Shown: positions 53,299 through 63,274 of the stretch, piece by piece
How the letters are laid out: the number at the start of each line of letters is the position of its first letter
Numbering within the stretch: position 1 is the first letter of the stretch
Assembly (NCBI RefSeq): GCF_000265405.1
Contig: NC_018010.1
Span: 1,240,001 to 1,304,000 of the forward strand
Direction of reading: 5' to 3'
Length of the DNA: 64,000 nt
Source: Belliella baltica DSM 15883
GTDB lineage: Bacteria > Bacteroidota > Bacteroidia > Cytophagales > Cyclobacteriaceae
Position numbers and translations under genes: made by a program
The notes under the pieces: model-generated
Seen by the model: the letters and a program-made list of their open reading frames with translations, nothing else
Told to the model about the DNA's origin: nothing
The model's database searches: none

Positions 53299-56097
53299 CT
53301 ATTTAGCAGGATATCTTTCTACCACGAGTAGATTTTCTTTTTGCAAATAAGCATTAGCCGCAGCTTGAATTCTTTCTGGAGTTACCGCATCAATCGATGC
53401 CTTTCCTTCCAAAATCACCTCCCAAGGGAGTTCATAGTTCCTAACTGTTGACATTTGAGAATTCCAGAAATTATTACGTTTTAAATTTTCTTCGTAAGCG
53501 ATTCTTCTTTTCTCTTTTACTTTATTCAAGTCATCTTCGGTTGGACCATTTTCTTGGATTTTTTTCACCTCAGCTAGAGCAGCTTCCGAAAGTCTATCTA
53601 CCATATCTGGGCTGCATGGGAATTGGATGGAGAAGCTGAAATTGCCAACAGGCTGAATCCCCATACTTCCTCCAGCACCTACACCATAGACGCCTCCGAT
53701 TTCTTCTCTAAGATTTTCTATCAATTTGATGGTCAAAATTTCTCCTAAATAACCGATATCTGCTGCTTTTTTACGGTCATACTCTGTTTCACCTGAGAAG
53801 TACATGATTACTTGACTTTTTTCGTCAGTTCCAACTTCAATTTTTTCTTCTTGACCTCTAGGTGCTCTGATGCCAAGATCTACATAGTTGTCTTTCTTGC
53901 TAGCATCACCCGGTAAACTTCCGATATATTGCTCTAATAGAGGTACGAAAGTGTCCATATCAATATTTCCAGTAAAGAAGAATTCAAAATTGGCGGCATT
54001 GGAGAACCTGTCTTTGAAAATTTCAAGTCCTCTATCTACGTTCACTTTATCATAATCTTCAGGATTGAAAATTCCAAGAGCCCTTGGATTACCGTTCGCA
54101 ATGATTTTATTCAACTGCTTAGAAAATTGATAATCTGGGTTCGCTTGAGCACTTTCTAATTGCGATTTTTGATTAGACACATAAACTTGATACAATTCTG
54201 TATCTTTTCTTGGCTTTGTGAAGTATAAATGCATCAACTGGAAAGCCGTTTCTAAATCTTTTGGAGAAGCAATGCCAGATATACTTTGACTATATGTACT
54301 GATATTTGGAGTAATGGAAACAGTTTTACCAGAAAGCACTTTTCTTAAGTCGGTAGGAGAAAATTCCCCAACACCCATTACATTGACCATTACGCCTGCA
54401 TTGCTTGCTGTAAGATGATCTTCTTCTGAATAAACCGAAGTGCCACCTTTTCCTGAAGCTGAAATTAGTATCTCGTCATTTTTGAAGTCAGTCACTTTTA
54501 CAAAAACCTTTGCGCCATTTGATAAAGTCAATTCTTGAACTCCCACTTCATCAATCGTATTTTGAGACAATACTTTACCAGCAGCTGGAAGATCTGAAAT
54601 CAGCTCTTCAGCCAAAAGCTTCTCTTCATAAGCTGTAATTGGCATTTTATCTACTGCGTTGATCAAAGCTAAAACCCCATCTTCAGTTGGAAGATTAGCC
54701 TTTTCTTTTTCGGGAGCAATAATTACAACAACACGGTTTTCATCTCTTACCAATTCTTTTGCAAGTGCATTGATTTCAGCAACAGTAATCTGTGGTAGAA
54801 TTTCTTTGTAGAATTCATATTTCCACATTTGACTTTCTGCAAAGCTGCCACTCAGATAATGCTGAACATATCTTCCCACAATTGAACCAGACTCTGCTTT
54901 GTCCATTTCTTTGGAAGCTCTTTCTGCACTGTTCAAGATGATTTTCTTGACACGTTCAAGTTCACCCTCGGTAAAGCCGTACTGAGCAACTCTTTCATTT
55001 TCTAAAATTAAGGCTGTCAAGCCTGCATCCACTTTACCAGGAGTTACCGCAGCAGAAGCAGAGAAATAATCCATTTCTCTAACAAAATTCCCATACCCAG
55101 TACCGGCATAGATAAATGGAGCATCAGGTTTTTGTCTGATTTCGTCCAATCTTTGATTGAGCATGCCACTGTAAAGTGTACGCTTCAATGAAGCTTTATA
55201 ATCTTCTTTTGTCTCAGAAGGTAGCGCAGGATGCTTGTAATAAAGTTGAAGTTGGATGCCAGGGGCTTCCGCATCTGTCGCGATAGTTACAAATGTTTCT
55301 TTATGTTGTGGTACTGGGAAGCTTTCTCTAGGCTTTGCATTGGCAGGATTTTCCATCTCACCAAAATACTCTTTGATCATGGCTTCTAATTTGTCAGGGT
55401 CTTCATCACCTACAGCAATCACCGCCATCAAATCTGGTCTATACCAATCTTTATAAAATCTTCTGATTGTTTCGTATTCAAAATTCTCCACAACTTCCAT
55501 TTCTCCAATTGGAAGACGGTCTGCATATTTGCTGTCATGTAATAAGACAGGCAAAAATTGATCACGGATTCTTTGGCTGTAGCCTTGACCTGTTCTCCAT
55601 TCTTCCACGATAATCCCACGCTCACCATCGATATCTTCATCTTCCATCAAAACTCCATTTGCCCAATCAGCCAAGACCAAGAAGCCTTTTCTTAAGATTT
55701 CTTCGTCCTCAGAAGGTATTGGCAAAATATAAACAGTTTCATCAAATCCTGTGTAAGCATTTAGATCACTGCCAAATGAAACACCAATGGATTGCAAATA
55801 GCTCACAAGCTCATTTTTTTCGAAGTTTTTACTTCCATTGAAGGCCATGTGCTCAGTGAAATGCGCTAATCCTGCCTGATCATCATCCTCTAAAATCGAA
55901 CCTGCATTCACCGCAAGTCTCAATTCCACCTTTTTTTCAGGTTTTGGATTTTGTTGTACATAGTAGGTCAGGCCATTGGCCAACTTACCAGTCCTTACTC
56001 TAGGGTCTAAAGGCACTTTTTCGCCGGATTGAGCAAACGCCGAAAAGCTGCTTCCAATCCAAAGAACCATTAAAATAATAAGCTTTGTATTTTTCAT
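53299..56097 (-). CDS. M16-family (pitrilysin-type) zinc metalloprotease
   Basis: The protein has 932 residues. The signal peptide ends SSFSAFAQ (about residue 23). The first M16 domain has the inverted zinc motif AHFTEHMAFNGS (His79-Phe-Thr-Glu82-His83) and the distal Glu in GIIVEEWRTGQG; three further M16-like domains follow, the last being inactive (PILREEIGGVYGVG-like LREEIGGVYGVGAGG). It is exported and probably degrades peptides in the periplasm. It is a single gene, terminated at 53106-53149. Confidence 0.92.
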   Translation of the reverse strand: MKNTKLIILMVLWIGSSFSAFAQSGEKVPLDPRVRTGKLANGLTYYVQQNPKPEKKVELRLAVNAGSILEDDDQAGLAHFTEHMAFNGSKNFEKNELVSYLQSIGVSFGSDLNAYTGFDETVYILPIPSEDEEILRKGFLVLADWANGVLMEDEDIDGERGIIVEEWRTGQGYSQRIRDQFLPVLLHDSKYADRLPIGEMEVVENFEYETIRRFYKDWYRPDLMAVIAVGDEDPDKLEAMIKEYFGEMENPANAKPRESFPVPQHKETFVTIATDAEAPGIQLQLYYKHPALPSETKEDYKASLKRTLYSGMLNQRLDEIRQKPDAPFIYAGTGYGNFVREMDYFSASAAVTPGKVDAGLTALILENERVAQYGFTEGELERVKKIILNSAERASKEMDKAESGSIVGRYVQHYLSGSFAESQMWKYEFYKEILPQITVAEINALAKELVRDENRVVVIIAPEKEKANLPTEDGVLALINAVDKMPITAYEEKLLAEELISDLPAAGKVLSQNTIDEVGVQELTLSNGAKVFVKVTDFKNDEILISASGKGGTSVYSEEDHLTASNAGVMVNVMGVGEFSPTDLRKVLSGKTVSITPNISTYSQSISGIASPKDLETAFQLMHLYFTKPRKDTELYQVYVSNQKSQLESAQANPDYQFSKQLNKIIANGNPRALGIFNPEDYDKVNVDRGLEIFKDRFSNAANFEFFFTGNIDMDTFVPLLEQYIGSLPGDASKKDNYVDLGIRAPRGQEEKIEVGTDEKSQVIMYFSGETEYDRKKAADIGYLGEILTIKLIENLREEIGGVYGVGAGGSMGIQPVGNFSFSIQFPCSPDMVDRLSEAALAEVKKIQENGPTEDDLNKVKEKRRIAYEENLKRNNFWNSQMSTVRNYELPWEVILEGKASIDAVTPERIQAAANAYLQKENLLVVERYPAK

Positions 56098-56200
56098 ACT
56101 TTATAATTTTTAAAATTGCGGTGTAAGTTAATAAAATTAAATTAGTTAGGAAAAGTAATTTCCTAAAAAATTGTAAATAAATATTGAATTTGTATAGTTC

Positions 56201-56674
56201 TTATTGATGATGATAGGGTTCATTACGAAGGATTGTAAAAGCTCTGTAAATCTGTTCAATGAAAAATACACGAACCATCTGATGAGAAAAAGTCATTTTG
56301 GAAAGGGAAAGCTTGCCATTGGCGCGCTGATACACTGAATCAGAAAATCCATAGGGGCCACCAATAACAAAAACAAGCTGTTTGAGACCTGAATTCATCT
56401 TTTTTTGAATAAAATCGGAAAAATCTATAGAACTAAATTGTTTTCCATTTTCATCAAGAAGAATCAGGTCATCAGAATTTGAAATCTTTTTTAGGATGAA
56501 TTCTCCTTCTTTCTCCTTTTGCATGGCTTCGGAAATGTTCTTTGTATTTTTTAGATCAGGGATTATTTCCAAATCAAATTTGATATAAAAATTGACTCTT
56601 TTGGAATACTCCTCAATCAAGGATTGAATGGCACTATGATCAGTTTTACCAACTGCCAATAATTTTATTTGCAT
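56201..56674 (-). CDS. rlmH: 23S rRNA (pseudouridine1915-N3)-methyltransferase RlmH
   Basis: The protein has 157 residues from the ATG at 56674 (an ATG two codons upstream is possible). It has SPOUT-fold signatures: MQIKLLAVGKT, DLILLDENGKQFSSIDFSDF, FVIGGPYGFSDSVYQRANGK and the knot SLSKMTFSHQMVRVFFIEQI followed by YRA. It methylates pseudouridine 1915 in helix 69 of the large subunit. Length is typical. Confidence 0.95.
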   Translation of the reverse strand: MQIKLLAVGKTDHSAIQSLIEEYSKRVNFYIKFDLEIIPDLKNTKNISEAMQKEKEGEFILKKISNSDDLILLDENGKQFSSIDFSDFIQKKMNSGLKQLVFVIGGPYGFSDSVYQRANGKLSLSKMTFSHQMVRVFFIEQIYRAFTILRNEPYHHQ

Positions 56675-56924
56675 AATCAAAGTTAAGACGGCTTTTCCTT
56701 CAAAAAAAACTTTAAGGGTTTTTTAGAAAATGAATATTGAAAAAGAAAACTATTGATACCGCTTATGTAAAATCAAATTATTAAAAGGGGATGAAGTGAT
56801 GAATTATAAGTGTAAACTGAGCTTTTTTGTAAATATAATTTTTTAAAGAAAAAATATAAAATGTGAGAAAAAACATTTCCATAAGATTTCCTCTTATATA
56901 CCCATGAACCAAAACTATACTATT

Positions 56925-57428
56925 ATGAAAAAATTACTGTCAATTGCGATGATGTTTGCTTTTTTTGCAACTTCATCTTTTACGCTTAACAACAATGCTA
57001 ACACAATTAATCCAGATGCGGACATCGTTGATTTAGCAATTCAAACTGAATTTTTATCAACTTTGGTAGTTGCTGTTAAAGCAGGTGACTTGGTAGATGT
57101 ATTGAAAGGAGATGGACCTTTTACCGTTTTCGCTCCAACCAATGATGCATTCGCAAAATTACCAGCAGGAACTGTTGATAATTTATTGAAGCCAGAGAAT
57201 AAGGCTCAATTAGTAGCTGTATTGACTTATCATGTTGTAGCAGGAAAAGTATATTCCAAAGACTTGTCTGATGGAATGGCTGCTAAAACTGTACAAGGTG
57301 CTGAAGTAAAAATTTCATTGAAAGGTGGAAAAGCTATGGTTAATAATGCAACAGTTACCACTGCTGACATTGAAGCTACAAATGGTGTTGTTCACGTTAT
57401 TGATACTGTGATCCTTCCTCCAATGTAA
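56925..57428 (+). CDS. Secreted fasciclin (FAS1) domain protein
   Basis: The protein has 167 residues from the ATG at 56925 (preferred over 56904 because the signal peptide begins there). Signal peptide [18 protein letters not shown] is followed by one FAS1 domain: [48 protein letters not shown] and [15 protein letters not shown]1 proteins mediate adhesion or ligand binding outside the cell. It has its own strong terminator. Confidence 0.92.
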   Translation: MKKLLSIAMMFAFFATSSFTLNNNANTINPDADIVDLAIQTEFLSTLVVAVKAGDLVDVLKGDGPFTVFAPTNDAFAKLPAGTVDNLLKPENKAQLVAVLTYHVVAGKVYSKDLSDGMAAKTVQGAEVKISLKGGKAMVNNATVTTADIEATNGVVHVIDTVILPPM

Positions 57429-57443
57429 TTTCCCATTGAAGCT

Positions 57444-57481
57444 AAAAAAACCTCACTGAAGAAAGTCAGTGAGGTTTTTTT
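57444..57481 (+). terminator. Terminator after the fasciclin gene
   Basis: AAAAAAACCTCACTGA and TCAGTGAGGTTTTTTT pair over 16 bp with a 6-nt loop. Confidence 0.92.
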
Positions 57482-57643
57482 GTTTCAAATTATCTTTATG
57501 TATATCAGTATTAACAACAATAGTCAATAAAAATGGTGTTTTTATTGCGCTTGATGCTCTTGAGTAAGGATCCTAGAGTATTAAGGTGTAATTAAGGATT
57601 TTTGCTATAAATTCACTTTTTAAAGTTATTGCAGACAATCATT

Positions 57644-58123
57644 TTATTTTTCTGCGAGATATCCTTTTCTTTTCAATATGGTCTCAACGAACTTTTTGTC
57701 GTTTTCAGAATTGAAAATTTTGAAAGGCAAGTGAATAAATTGTGCCTTGGACATCGTAAGTACAAATGCATCCTTGGTACTTTCTACTTTTTTAATCATA
57801 CTCCAATTTATTGGCATGCCTTGCTTGGCATTCAACTTCATTAAAATTTGCCTGCTATCAATTTCATAAGACATTTTTTCGAACATTACTTTATTTTGTT
57901 CCATTTGCGTAACTCCTGCAAATTGAATGACCCAAAATAAAAGATAAAGGACATAAGCTAGAATTGCCATGCTTATCCACCACCACGAGGCTATCCAAAA
58001 ATATCCACAAGCTATAGCTATAGCGATTAAGATGACCCACCACTGTTCTTTCAAAACATTGACAAGCCCCATTTTTATGTAAGTACCAGATTCGAGTTTG
58101 TATTTTTTTGTTTTTACTATCAT
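57644..58123 (-). CDS. YcxB-like membrane protein
   Basis: The protein has 159 residues from the ATG at 58123 (open to 58147). A short N-terminal beta segment (KYKLESGTYIKMGL) precedes two transmembrane helices (about 32-55 and 58-75, with WWVILIAIAIACGYFWIASW) and a C-terminal YcxB-like domain (INWSMIKKVESTKDAFVLTM, HLPFKIFNSENDKKFVETIL). The function of the family is unknown. Confidence 0.72.
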   Translation of the reverse strand: MIVKTKKYKLESGTYIKMGLVNVLKEQWWVILIAIAIACGYFWIASWWWISMAILAYVLYLLFWVIQFAGVTQMEQNKVMFEKMSYEIDSRQILMKLNAKQGMPINWSMIKKVESTKDAFVLTMSKAQFIHLPFKIFNSENDKKFVETILKRKGYLAEK

Positions 58124-58290
58124 TAGATCTAAAATTTCAGACCGCAAATATCCGACGATATCCCCTATTTAGCAAGCTTCTAGTAAAACTTTGAAGTTTT
58201 TAAAATTATCTCAAATCAATTTCAATTTCTATTTGTTAAATACCTAGTTTCTAATTACTTTATGATAAATTTTAAAAATATTTTCTGATT

Positions 58291-58518
58291 ATGAGTAGCT
58301 TGGTAGTTGATCTGATTCTCTTAGGGTTCACTTATGTGGTGTTGATTTATTTTGTAGCGACTTTGACAAAAGCACGACAAATAAGAAAAAGAAATGATGG
58401 TGAAGATGATGGAGGAATAGAAAATATCACAGAGCCTAAAATAGACTTACCTCCAGGTGTGGTTTGGCCGACAAGTAGTCCAACTAAAAGGAGAGAAAAA
58501 AATCCTGTAAACTATTAA
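58291..58518 (+). CDS. Small single-pass membrane protein
   Basis: A 75-residue protein with one transmembrane helix (about residues 4-25) and a charged, Pro-rich C-terminal tail (LPPGVVWPTSSPTKRREK). No family is recognised. Its 3' end overlaps the convergent Fur-family gene by 4 bp. Confidence 0.6.
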   Translation: MSSLVVDLILLGFTYVVLIYFVATLTKARQIRKRNDGEDDGGIENITEPKIDLPPGVVWPTSSPTKRREKNPVNY

Positions 58519-58934
58519 CTACACTGATCACAGATTCCCTGTACTAATAAACTTACTTCTTTGTTGATAAACCCAGCTGGAAGATTGATTTTTGGCAAAG
58601 TAGCTTCTTCGATGCACTTTGTTTTCCCACATTTTTCACATTTGAAATGCACGTGTTCATGGTCATGATTGTGATCTGCTTCATGGGAATGTGCACACAA
58701 GGCATACTTAGCGGCGCCACTATCGTCTAAGACTTTATGAATCAAATCACCCTCAAGAAAAGTCTTAAGTGTCCTGTAAATTGTCACCCTGTCAAAATCT
58801 TTTTGAAGCATCTCTTCCAAATCCGCATGTGAAAGGGCAGATTTTCTCTTCAAGAAGACCGCAAGTACTTCTTTCCTGCAATTTGTAATTCTAAGCTTGT
58901 GTTCTTGGAGGATATCTAAAGGGGTCACTGTCAT
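58515..58934 (-). CDS. Fur-family metalloregulator
   Basis: The protein has 139 residues. A winged-helix DNA-binding half (HKLRITNCRKEVLAVFLKRK, SHADLEEMLQKDFDRVTIYR) is followed by a metal-rich dimerisation half: HSHEADHNHDHEHVHFKCEK with CGKTKC and the last CDQC, giving two Cys-x2-Cys zinc sites plus a His cluster. The pattern fits Zur or Fur/PerR; the metal it senses cannot be fixed by eye. It is a candidate regulator of the ZIP and TonB genes elsewhere in the window. Confidence 0.88.
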   Translation of the reverse strand: MTVTPLDILQEHKLRITNCRKEVLAVFLKRKSALSHADLEEMLQKDFDRVTIYRTLKTFLEGDLIHKVLDDSGAAKYALCAHSHEADHNHDHEHVHFKCEKCGKTKCIEEATLPKINLPAGFINKEVSLLVQGICDQCS

Positions 58935-58998
58935 GCCAAAAGGTTTACTGTTTAACTAACGGTAAAAATAAAGATTATTTTTACTACTACAGCATAAT

Positions 58999-59187
58999 CT
59001 AGAATCTGAATGCATTTCGCATAATTTCCTTATCAGATCTGGAGATACCTATTTTATACGCTATTTTTTCCCATTTTTTGACCTTATCTAAAATTTCATC
59101 GATAATCCTGTTCATTTGATTTTTATCAAGTCTAAAAAAATCTCCAACACTCATGGCTAAATTGAAATCAAGTGAATTGTCATCCAT
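58999..59187 (-). pseudogene. HipA toxin C-terminal remnant
   Basis: A 62-residue frame matches the very C-terminus of HipA-type kinases: LDFNLAMSVGDFFRLDKNQM, then IIDEILDKVKKWEKIAYKIG followed by ISR and a terminal AFRF. The kinase body and any HipB partner are missing. The frame begins right after the T tract of the upstream terminator (59188-59222), leaving no room for its own promoter. I read it as a decayed fragment of a toxin-antitoxin system. Confidence 0.6.
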
Positions 59188-59222
59188 AAAAAAAAGGCTG
59201 CCAGAATCAACTAGCAGCCTTT
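59188..59222 (-). terminator. Terminator of the DUF5117-type protease gene
   Basis: On the minus strand AAAGGCTGC pairs with GCAGCCTTT (9 bp) followed by eight T, 22 bp after the protease stop. Confidence 0.85.
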
Positions 59223-59243
59223 AATAAATTTATAAGTAAACCC

Positions 59244-61751
59244 TTATTTTGGATCCAAAACAGCTTTTACTCTTTCCAAAGCATCTTCTAAATGAAGTTT
59301 AGATGTTCTGTCTGAAGTTCTGCCAATAGCAGCAGTGATTTGTCTCTGAAGTGTTTTCAATTCACCTCTAACCATCGGTCTGATGTCAGATTGAGATGCG
59401 TTGATTACAGCACCACCTCTTCTAGCGCCAGATGGTTCGTCGTTAGTCATTAGATATTCCAATCTTTCGATATGGGCTCTCTGAAGACTTCTGCGGTGAA
59501 CATCAATTGTTTTTCCGCTTGGTAACTCTGTCCAAATACCAGCTCTTAGGTCATCAAATAACTCAGTCATAGAATAAGCATCACTGCCATTCAATGCCTC
59601 GTTTTCGATTACTCTTCCAAGTCTGCCCCATTCAAGAATACCATTCAGCGTACCTACTTGCACCCCTCTGATTCTCTCTAGTGCGCCAAAATCACCAATT
59701 CTACTGATGATTTCCTGATCCATCATCCAAGTAGGAGTTGCGAACAATTCTTTATTTAAGAATTGTACAGCTCTTTTTTGAGTTGATTTGCTAGTATGCT
59801 CGTAAACAGCCCCATCTTGACCAGTTGATTTATAGATTTCATATACACCACCCACGTTTGTTCTTACATGACCCATATATCTATTGAACTGACCTAAGAC
59901 TTGTCCGTACATTTCTTCCAAATCAGCATAACCTTTATATGGCTTATCATCTTCAGCGGTCCAATCCATTAGATTTGGAAGGATTACTTTCAAGTTTTTG
60001 ATACCATAATCAGAGGCTTTCATAGCATCATCCCCCAAATCCTCACTTTGCGTGCTTGGATCATAGCTATTGCCTTGACGACCAAATCTATAAACTGGAT
60101 CACCAGCTTTTTCTAAAATCCACTTGTCAAGTATTGGCTGCTCTTCTTCTGGAGTTTTTGCATCCAAGATTGGACGGTAACCCCACGCCACAGAATACTT
60201 ATCATATGGCCCTACATTAGGCATTAGGCTTACATTTTTATCTTCTGGCTGAGCGATATAGTTGAATCGCGCATAATCCATGATAGATGGAGCAGTACTG
60301 AACTTATCCGTGAATGTAGACGATCTTAAAGAATCTACTGGATAGGCATGTGAAGATGCAAAGTTGTGTGGTAAGCCAAGCGTGTGTCCTACTTCGTGAG
60401 AAGATACAAACTGAATCAAACGACCCATTACTTCTTCTCTGAATTTCACACCTCTAGCTTCAGGATTCACAGCAGCTGTTTGAATGAAGAACCAGTTTCT
60501 CAACAAGTTCATTACGTTGTGATACCATCCGATATCTGACTCAATGATCTCTCCTGATCTTGGATCAGATACGTGAGGACCGTATGCATTTTGAATATCT
60601 GAAGCGAAGTATCTGATTACAGAATATCTTGCATCTTCAGCACTCCAAGTAGGATCTTCTTCTGGAGTTGGGGCATCTTTCGCAATGATTGCATTTTTGA
60701 AACCAGCCTCTTCGAAAGCTGCTTGCCAATCTTCAACACCTTGCTTCAAGAATGGAACCCACTGTTTTGGTGTAGCAGGATCAATGTAAAATACAATCGG
60801 CTCTTTTGGCTCTACCAATTCACCTCTTCTGAATTTATCGTAATCTTCTTCCTTAACTTCAAGTCTCCATCTGTCAAGGAATCTTCTTGAAGTGGCTTTT
60901 TGCTCGTCAAGACCAAAATCTACTACAGATCTGCTAAACCAACCAACTCTCTGGTCAGCTAATCTTTGCATCATCGGCTCTTCTGGCAAAAGAACCATAG
61001 AAGAGTTCATTTCTACCGTGATCAAACCAGTACTAGAATTTGATGGTGGCTCAGATGCTGCATAAGTCATCACATATCTGGCCTCGATGTTCATTGGATA
61101 TGGACTTATTCTTTCGATATAAGATCTATCACTATCTAATCTCTGAACTTTGAATTGAGTTCTTCTATTTCTTGGGAGTCCGATAGCCTGAACATCCTTA
61201 GCAAATAGATCAGTAACTTCGATAACCACACCTTTTTCATCCTTTGATGATGCTTTCACATCAAATTTTTGAAGGATGGGTTCTAAATTTGAAGCCTTTA
61301 CTGCAATTGAAATAGGCAATGAATCTGCAGCTGTGTTGCTGTAAGATACTACTCTAAGCAAAACGTTGTCATTTTCTCTGTCCCATCTTACCAAAAGGGT
61401 GTTGGTTCGTTCTCCACCATAACCTATTCCATCAGCAGTCTTTGCGATGGTAGTCACGATAAGCATCTCTCTCCCCAACATATCTTCAGGGATCTCATAG
61501 AAATATTTCCCTTCAATTTCGTGAACATTGAATAGACCTTCTTTTGTCTTTGCTTTAGCAGTGATGACTTCAGAATAAGCCTTTGGGCCTGATTTGGCCG
61601 CTGGTTTTGGAGCAGGAGCTGCGGGTGTTGTAGCTTTGGTGTCTTGTTTCTTTTTTCTTTGTGACAATGCATCCTCAGAAAAGAACATTGAACTTAAAAA
61701 AAGAACACCAATCAATCCACGACGGATTTTGATTTGGGTAAACTTCTTCAT
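59244..61751 (-). CDS. Exported zinc metalloprotease (DUF5117/DUF5118 type)
   Basis: The protein has 835 residues. A signal peptide (RRGLIGVLFLSSMFFSEDAL) and a low-complexity Pro/Ala/Lys segment (about 35-55) precede a DUF5118/DUF5117 region (ALIVTTIAK-like MLIVTTIAKTADGIGYGGER, RRTQFKVQRLDSDRSYIERI) and a metzincin site SSHEVGHTLGLPHNFASSHA (His-Glu-x2-His-x5-His). Such proteins are common, surface-localised or periplasmic in Bacteroidota; the substrate is unknown. Confidence 0.9.
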   Translation of the reverse strand: MKKFTQIKIRRGLIGVLFLSSMFFSEDALSQRKKKQDTKATTPAAPAPKPAAKSGPKAYSEVITAKAKTKEGLFNVHEIEGKYFYEIPEDMLGREMLIVTTIAKTADGIGYGGERTNTLLVRWDRENDNVLLRVVSYSNTAADSLPISIAVKASNLEPILQKFDVKASSKDEKGVVIEVTDLFAKDVQAIGLPRNRRTQFKVQRLDSDRSYIERISPYPMNIEARYVMTYAASEPPSNSSTGLITVEMNSSMVLLPEEPMMQRLADQRVGWFSRSVVDFGLDEQKATSRRFLDRWRLEVKEEDYDKFRRGELVEPKEPIVFYIDPATPKQWVPFLKQGVEDWQAAFEEAGFKNAIIAKDAPTPEEDPTWSAEDARYSVIRYFASDIQNAYGPHVSDPRSGEIIESDIGWYHNVMNLLRNWFFIQTAAVNPEARGVKFREEVMGRLIQFVSSHEVGHTLGLPHNFASSHAYPVDSLRSSTFTDKFSTAPSIMDYARFNYIAQPEDKNVSLMPNVGPYDKYSVAWGYRPILDAKTPEEEQPILDKWILEKAGDPVYRFGRQGNSYDPSTQSEDLGDDAMKASDYGIKNLKVILPNLMDWTAEDDKPYKGYADLEEMYGQVLGQFNRYMGHVRTNVGGVYEIYKSTGQDGAVYEHTSKSTQKRAVQFLNKELFATPTWMMDQEIISRIGDFGALERIRGVQVGTLNGILEWGRLGRVIENEALNGSDAYSMTELFDDLRAGIWTELPSGKTIDVHRRSLQRAHIERLEYLMTNDEPSGARRGGAVINASQSDIRPMVRGELKTLQRQITAAIGRTSDRTSKLHLEDALERVKAVLDPK

Positions 61752-61869
61752 ATTAATTATAGTTGACTTTTAAAGTTTTGAATTTAACCCGTTATTGACA
61801 GTTATTCTTTGTGCATTAAGACTAAATTTGATAAGCGGTTGTTCACCAAAATAAAAGGTAATATTTTCT

Positions 61870-63237
61870 ATGTCTTCTTTTGAAATAATAATTATTGGTG
61901 GAGGGTTGGCTGGTTTGACTGCGGCTAATTTATTAGCAAAGCAATATAAAAAGGTCTTGTTGATCGAAAAAAAGACTTACCCTTTTCAGCGTGTTTGTGG
62001 AGAGTATATTTCTAATGAAGTGACGGCTTTTCTGAAGAAGGAAAATCTTTATCCAAATACGATTGAAATGTCCGATATCAATACTTTTCAATTGAGCTCT
62101 GTCAATGGGAAAAGCGTGACCATGCCACTTGACCTAGGGGGATTTGGAGTAAGCAGGTATGTGTTAGATGATTTTCTTTTTAAAAAAGCAAAATCTAATG
62201 GAGCAGAATTTATGCTTCAAACTCAGGTAGAAGACCTTGTTTTTGACAAAAAAGAAGATCTTTTCAAAATAAAGCTTGACTATGGTGCGGAACTATCGGC
62301 AGTCCACATAATTGGTGCTTTTGGAAAACGATCGAAAATGGATAAATCACTAGATCGAGATTTTATAAAACAAAGGAGCCCTTACATTGGAGTAAAATAT
62401 CACATCAAGACAGATTTTGACCCAAATACAGTCGCATTACATAATTTTGAAGGAGGCTATTGCGGTTTTAACAAGATTGAGGGAGATAAATATAATCTCT
62501 GCTACTTAGGTTCGAGAGATCAATTGAGGGATTCGGGAAGTATCGAACAAATGGAGCGAACGTATCTTTGGAAAAATCCAATCCTTGAAAAAATATGGAA
62601 AGAAAGTGATTTTTTATTTGAAAAGCCTGAAGTAATCAATGAAGTAAATTTTTCTCCCAAAAAACCTGTAGAGAACCATGTTTTGATGGCAGGAGATGCT
62701 GCTGGCTTGATTACGCCGCTTTGTGGAAACGGGATGGCTATAGCGATACATTCTGGAATGCTCGCCGCAGAATCCATCTTAAAGTTTTCTAAAAGAGAGG
62801 ATATAGAAAAAAACTACGAACTAGCGTGGAATACTAATTTCCAAAATAGATTGTGGATTGGAAGAAATGTGCAGCGACTTTTTGGAGCCAAAGGCATATC
62901 GGAATTCGCTGTCGCTCTGATCAAAAACTCAAACTTCATCGCACATCACTTTACAGATGAGGAACTTTTAAGGCTTTTTGGTTCTTTCTTAAAGAAGGCA
63001 AAACTGGGAATCATTATCAATGACCTGCATAGACATCAACTGGCATATTTTAGTATCAAAGCCTTAACCCGTCTATTTTCAAAATCCCCGATGGTTCAAA
63101 ATGACGGTCCACTCTCAGTATTAAGAGGGTTTTCAAAAAAGGACTTGACATCAATTTTAAATCGTTCAGGAATAGAAAACGCCCAAATCAAGTGGTTTTG
63201 GGCATTCAGATGGCAAGTAATCGTAATGATTTCTTAA
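61870..63237 (+). CDS. FAD oxidoreductase fused to a methyltransferase C-terminus (deletion chimera)
   Basis: The frame has 455 residues. Residues 1 to about 355 are a geranylgeranyl-reductase-like FAD oxidoreductase: FEIIIIGGGLAGLTAANLLA, FQRVCGEYISNEV, VSRYVLDDFLF, NHVLMAGDAAGLITPLCGNG. From residue 357 the sequence changes to the C-terminal third of a class I SAM methyltransferase (IAHHFTDEELLRLFGSFLKK, IINDLHRHQLAYFSIKALTR, SVLRGFSKKDL, KWFWAFRWQV). The last oxidoreductase helix and the methyltransferase SAM-binding half are absent. An in-frame deletion between two adjacent genes is the simplest reading. In other Bacteroidota both genes sit beside a type III polyketide synthase, not present here. 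Confidence 0.78.
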   Translation: MSSFEIIIIGGGLAGLTAANLLAKQYKKVLLIEKKTYPFQRVCGEYISNEVTAFLKKENLYPNTIEMSDINTFQLSSVNGKSVTMPLDLGGFGVSRYVLDDFLFKKAKSNGAEFMLQTQVEDLVFDKKEDLFKIKLDYGAELSAVHIIGAFGKRSKMDKSLDRDFIKQRSPYIGVKYHIKTDFDPNTVALHNFEGGYCGFNKIEGDKYNLCYLGSRDQLRDSGSIEQMERTYLWKNPILEKIWKESDFLFEKPEVINEVNFSPKKPVENHVLMAGDAAGLITPLCGNGMAIAIHSGMLAAESILKFSKREDIEKNYELAWNTNFQNRLWIGRNVQRLFGAKGISEFAVALIKNSNFIAHHFTDEELLRLFGSFLKKAKLGIIINDLHRHQLAYFSIKALTRLFSKSPMVQNDGPLSVLRGFSKKDLTSILNRSGIENAQIKWFWAFRWQVIVMIS

Positions 63238-63274
63238 TTTTGTATAAAATAATTTTAAACTTAAACCTTAAGAC

